In this document: positions 58,813 through 64,000 of the stretch, piece by piece | Layout: each line of letters begins with the position of its first letter | How positions within the stretch are numbered: position 1 is the first letter of the stretch | Notes under the pieces: generated by a model | Database searches by the model: none | Told to the model about the DNA's origin: nothing | What the model saw: only the letters and a program-made list of their open reading frames with translations | Made by a program: the position numbers and the translations under genes | Assembly: GCA_963966185.1 (NCBI GenBank) | Contig: CAWZYM010000025.1 | Span: 1-64,000, forward strand | Length of the DNA stretch: 64,000 bases | Direction of reading: 5' to 3' | Source of the DNA: Rhabditoides inermis | Lineage: Eukaryota > Nematoda > Chromadorea > Rhabditida > Rhabditidae

Positions 58813-61800
58813 CTAGGTGGAGAGCGGATGCAGGAGTGCTCGAGTGTCATCGGAAGAAGAAGACGGTGCGACAGTGACTGTGTCATTGTACACTCCCTCA
58901 AACACCGGATTCGAAAAATTGCCGAGCTGAAAAGATAATAGTTTTTTCTCATTGTCCACCTCTTCCACTCACCTGCTCCATCTCTCCCCCTCCTCCTCCT
59001 TCTGCTCCTCCGTCGTCGCAGGGTTCGAACGCCGGGTTGACCATCTCTTCCATCGACTCCAACACCACCTCATCTTCCATGCGGTTGTGGCCAAACTGTC
59101 GCAGCAGAGAGCGCCTGGAAACGATCACCTCAAATCAACGCCACTTTCATGAAATCCATAAAGGTAAAGGTAAAGGTATCCCCCCGATTCAAGAGATTCA
59201 CTCTGCGGAGGGGGTCGAAGGAGGTCTATGGCACTACACCATAGCCCAACGATTTTCCAACATGAAATCCATGAAAGAGATAATTCACCTGTCCTTTCCA
59301 AAGACGACATACGTGAGTACGAGAGACACTGCGAGTATCGAGAACAGCAACATGAAGATCAGCTTCCACGGCACTGAAACACTAGTCAGCCCCATGACGT
59401 GTGCTCATCACTCACCTCTCGATCCGGCGACCCTCGGACTGTACTCTCCCACAAACTGACAGCGCGCGCCATAGAACCCGCCAGAACACCTGAATAGCGT
59501 AGTGAGAGTTTGAATCAAGAAAAGAAGGAAGCAAAGAGGGAGAGGGGGAGAGGGGGAGAGAGACGACCGACTTGCAGGCACTGCGTCCCTCGCGTTCCAC
59601 ACACCGTCCCCCGTTGAGACAGAGCTGGCTGCACACGGGAGTGCGACACACCAGACCCGACCAGCTGGAAATAAGGATTCATTAGGAGAGATAAATATAT
59701 AAATATACGCATATAACTGCAAGCAGTGAGTATCATACCTGAACGGACAGATGCAAGTCGGCCTGTTGCTGCTGCTGTAGCAGATTCCTCCATTCGCGCA
59801 CTCCAACCCTCCGCACGCTGTCGCCGTCACAAGAGAGCAACTGTAACCATCCGAATCTCTCTCTCTCCCCCTTCCACTCCACTCACCCCGGTCCTCCCAG
59901 TCCCTTTGGACACTTGCAGGATGGGGCGCCTCCATCTGAGATGACGCACACTCCTCCGTTGTTGCACTCTGGCACACATCCCTCTCGCTCGGAGCAACTC
60001 GGTCCAGTGAAACCAGGACGACACCTGGAAAACACAACAATCACAATTTGTGAACTAGTCAGGGAACGTACGCGCAGTGGTAGTGGGTCGAGTTGGATGC
60101 GGTACAGGTGGCTTGATTCTCGCAGTACTCTGCGCACTCTCGCCTCTCCGAACAACGCTCGCCCTTCCAGCGAGGCGCACACATGCAAGTGCCCGGCTGA
60201 GAGAGAAGGTCGACGCACTCTCCTGCAAAACACACGCCATTTGAGAACAAGTATGCTCAGTGATACCTTGGTTGGCGCACCAGTCGGGTCCTCTGTGTTG
60301 GCATGTGGGGCGGCAGTCGATGACGGCTCCCCCTCCTCCCCTACACTCGCAGCCCACTCCCAGGGGGAGGCCCTCACTCCGCACACACCGCTCGCCCCAC
60401 GCACAATGGCCTGAACAGTCAACAGTCAACCAGAAACTCTCCCCGTCTCCACCACTCACCAATGCACAGATCGATATCGCAGTTGGGTCCTCCGAATCCG
60501 GCGGGGCAGTGGCAGGCCGATCGGGTCGCGTCACACCGGCCTCCATTGTTGCAGACGAGCAGCCGGCCGGCGGGGGTGACACAGTGTTCGCAGCGCCGTC
60601 CCTCGTACGCCTCCTGGCAGTCACAGAACGGGTCGCCGCTCGAGTCTACACGACACGCGCCTCCGTTGTGACAGAATCCGGCGCGGCACGCCTCGTCTCT
60701 CTTGTCGCACCGCTCGCCGCTCCACCCGGGCTCGCAGCGACACTCGGGCAGGCCAGTCTCATTCGACACGCGACACTCGCCGCGCGCCCCGCACACCCCA
60801 GTGCACTTGTACCGCTCACACCGATCGCCGCTGAACTCGAAGGCACATCTGAAAGCAGTGGCATGGAGAAGGAATGGAAGGAGGTAGACTCACCTGCACT
60901 CAACGGAATAGTCCCTCGTATGACTGTCCGTGACTTGGATGCGGCACACGCCGCCGTTGAGACAGCGATTCTCACACGGATCGATCTACACACGATTGGT
61001 AACCTATATGACTATAGATACAAACTCACCTCACAACTCGCTCCGTCCATTCCGGGCGGGCAGAGGCAGATGGAAAACTGGGGGGAGAGACACTCCCCGC
61101 CATTGAGACACGACTTGGACGCACCACACGGCACAGACTCGCCCTCCTTCCGGGCAATCTCCACGCACTTGTCACCGTCAAGATGAGCTGCAACGGAATA
61201 CCATATTCTCTATCTCATATTTATCTACTCACCTCCCTTTCCACACAGACACTGTGCAGTCCAGGTGCCAGCGCCAGTCTTCCTTGGTATGCATGGCATG
61301 TCGGCGCATGCGGGAGAGGGACACGCGGGAGAAAGATGTCCATTCTGGAGGGCCGGATGCACCACCTTCACCTTCACAGTCAAACCACCAGGGGCGCGCG
61401 CAGCCACCTAGAAAATGGCGTTTTCCAGACCATAGATATCCCATACCTTGGTAATATGTGCCGTGAACTTGTGTATCCTCCAGACTTCTCCGCTCGGCTT
61501 TGTCACTGCCATGAGCTCGTCTCCGAAGACGGACAACGCAGATGGGTACTCCTCGCCTACAGGAGAACACGGGGGTGACAGTGAGAGATGGAGGTGCACC
61601 TACCCCAGTGGAACTTGTGCACTGTCTTCCTGTCTCCCCCGTCCATCCGACACGACTCGATCGAGCGACGATGAAGGTCCGTCCAGTACAGCCGTCTAGA
61701 GATGCATACACAAAATATGTTACATTGTTACATAATGCTTGCTCCTATCATCGGATCTACTTTCTAATCCCATTTTTGAGAGATATACAAATACGACCAT

Positions 61801-62275
61801 GGAAGAGGTCTTTCTTACCCATTGGGCACATCGGCTACAATCGAGTGTGGGTGGTACATGTGGTTGGTGGCGATCGCCTTCCTATCAGACCCATCCAGGC
61901 CAGCACTCTCGATCAACGCGTGCGGACGAAGCACCGACCAGAACACGCGGCTGAAAGGGAATAATCATCTAAAGTACAGTATCCCGCTCAAACACTGTAT
62001 ATATTTCCAAAGTACAATAATGCTTACCCAATCTCCGGCACGGCAACGATGCCAGTGAGGGTGGCCATGTTTCCAGCGGCGATTTGGACGAGTCGATTGG
62101 GGTGCGCCAGCGGGGAGACACTCACTGCGGATGCGCTGCGGCTGGAAACAACATTGAGACTGGATCCATCTAGGTGGACACTCACCCCACAGAGTAGGAG
62201 CCGTGCGCAATGTAGACATTCTCGTTCTGCCAGTCGACAGACACGTGCGGCGGCTCCGTGTAGAACTGAAACAAC

Positions 62276-62314
<39 letters not shown>

Positions 62315-64000
62315 TCTCTCCCTCTCGCCCTTCTCCCTCACCTCATCGCGTCCTCTCTGCGGTGCCCATCGCGCCTTCCTCGCTCCACCCGCAATAGTTT
62401 GTTCGAACGACAGCATCTGCTCGAACGATCCCACGTGCACTTCCATGCGCGTCTGCAATGACGTCATCAACCGATCCATGACGTCATCGGCACTCACCGG
62501 CTCGACCCACGCATAGGTGGCGTTGACGTCGCTGGGTCGGTAGAACGCGTCCCAGTCTACGAGGGGACTCTCTGTCGAGTACATCTGGATGGGTCCGTCA
62601 GCCTCCATCGGCCAGCGAGACACGCTAGAACCATCGAGCAGAATAACCTCGGCGGCGGGACCTGTAGGGCAATCTCCCTTATCAATCTCCATGTGTTCCC
62701 TCACCATTCGCCTTGCATCTCCCATTCGCTCCCTTCTCGAATCCGGGCGCGCAGCTGCACTTGAACTCACTGTCCTTGTTCTTCCCCGGTGAGCACTGCT
62801 GCGAACACGTGCCGAACCGATCGCACACGTGTGCTTCTGCGATAGCAATGTCTTACTCTCCCTCCCTTCTACCACTCACCACACATCTGTTCGTCGCTGC
62901 CGTCTCCGCAGTCGTCGCGGCCGTTGCACCTGTGCCACTTGGGCACGCAGCGGCCAGAGTGGCACCTGTACTTGTCGCGGCAGTGCGAGTCGCACACTCC
63001 ACTCGCCTCGTCGCTTCCATCCGGGCAGTCCACCACTCCATCGCACAGACCGTCCTGTGGATAGCAGTGCCCGCCCTTCGCACACTTCAGGTGCGACCGC
63101 GGACACTCGCGAGACTCTGTAGTATCGTATGGTGAAAACGAAGTCGATATGCAAACAGTGATAACTGATCAGCAAACAGAACGGCATACTTACCGCATAT
63201 CCTCGGGTCTTCATCGCGTGCATTGGGGCAGTTGGGCACCCCGTCGCACACTTCGTCAGAATGCACACACCAGCTGAGAGCAGTGGGACTGAATATGACG
63301 GATGACATCATCACATCAACGACACCACTACCTCTTGGTGCTATCGAAGCAGCGGAACGACGACTTGATCTCGGAACGACCGGCAAACGAGTTGAGGCAG
63401 GCTGGAACGAGCCATTGCAACAACACGAATGAAAAGTCATGATATGCGAGAAGATAATCTAACTGACAGCAGTGCAGTTCGTCCAGGTCATCCGGGCAGT
63501 CGGCGACGCCGTCGCACACCTTCTCCAGAGGAACACACTTGGAAGACGGCCAGCCACACGCAAGAGTAGAGTTCGAACACGCTGCAACACATTCCACATA
63601 AACACTGGCAAACATTTGCCTACTCACTCTGACACCCCTTCTCGTCGCTTCCATCCGCGCAGTCCTTCCTTCCGTCGCAGTGCTTCTTGGCAGGCAGACA
63701 CCGCTGTCCATCGGCACACTTGAACGCTCCGAGGTCGCAGTCCGGATGAAGCGCGCCCGTCTCCGAATCGCAGCCAGACTCGTCCGATCCGTCCGAACAG
63801 TCCGTCTCACCGTCACATGTCCAACTAAAACATAAATAGTATTTAAAAAAGAACGCTTGCACGCACCTTTTGGGAATGCATTTTGTATCGCATCGGAATT
63901 GTCCGGGAGTGCATGTGGCGGATCCGCAGCCCTCCTCGTCACTCCCATCCAGACAGTCGTTCTGACCGTCGCATCTCCACGAAGCAGCAATGCACTTGCC
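58813..64000 (-). CDS. LDL-receptor-related protein (C-terminal part; 5' end outside window)
   Basis: A large endocytic receptor read from the right edge. A cluster of at least seven LDLR class A repeats (64000 to about 62730) shows SDE-type calcium boxes such as [32 protein letters not shown] and [21 protein letters not shown] beta-propeller follows (about 62660-61210, with [12 protein letters not shown] near 61695). About ten EGF-like modules come next (about 61190-59410; [32 protein letters not shown]). One TM helix lies near 59350-59295 ([22 protein letters not shown]) and a cytoplasmic tail of about 80 residues ends the protein. The tail has two NPxF motifs ([14 protein letters not shown]) where LRPs usually carry NPxY. 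Single propeller, EGF string and TM match the end of LRP1/LRP2-type receptors. The stop is TAG at 58813. Confidence 0.9.

Noticed and set aside
60260..61186. Plus-strand 308-codon open frame
   Set aside because: It lies antisense to consecutive EGF exons with strong Cys patterns; the plus-strand product is low-complexity Pro/Ser/Ala.

Overview
The window is animal nuclear DNA and most likely nematode. Genes are cut into many short exons by GT-AG introns, mostly about 45-70 bp. A proteasome beta-5 gene with a nematode-like insertion and a secreted protein made of many chitin-binding modules both point the same way. Almost every start codon sits a few bases after a splice-acceptor-like AG, as expected where spliced-leader trans-splicing occurs. 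GA/CT microsatellites are scattered through introns and spacers. I cannot name the species. The right edge cuts through a receptor gene, and a satellite array runs off the left edge.

Layout. 1-1330: a 131/134-bp satellite in two blocks. 2127-6953: two tandem HAD-family 5'-nucleotidase genes (-), the first with a mitochondrial-type leader. 7267-8502: U2AF small subunit (-). 9270-10310: a tail-anchored J-domain protein (+). 10596-11841: proteasome beta 5 (-). 12142-13273: TIM13 then MIX23 (+), both mitochondrial intermembrane-space proteins. 13422-15039: WAC-like WW adaptor (-), facing eIF6 (+, 15806-16971) across a spacer holding a foldback transposon and a perfect hairpin. 17605-18691: PEX11-gamma-like (+). 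19523-21401: UDP-glucose 4-epimerase (+), convergent with a chitin-binding matrix gene (-, 21595-25756). 26398-29279: a divergent SLC6 transporter (-), then about 6.3 kb without a recognisable gene. 35618-40224: an unrecognised 17-exon gene for an acidic single-pass membrane protein, with an initiator tRNA-Met inside one intron. 42083-51337: DDX27 RNA helicase (-), whose 5.7-kb intron contains two complete MFS transporter genes on the other strand. 51701-54742: an unrecognised 16-exon gene with a SUMO-interaction-like motif. 55105-58148: two tandem short-chain dehydrogenases. 58813-64000: the C-terminal part of an LDL-receptor-related protein.

Most genes are housekeeping: splicing, translation, proteasome, ribosome biogenesis, mitochondrial import, peroxisome division and galactose metabolism. 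Three local duplications (5'-nucleotidases, MFS pair, SDR pair) show active tandem gene birth. The main points of interest are the nested MFS pair, the two large unrecognised proteins, the DnaJ gene whose only intron is stop-free and in frame, and the repeat structures near eIF6. Gene models were built by hand from reading-frame continuity across splice sites. Internal exon edges given are phase-consistent, but no transcript data were available.
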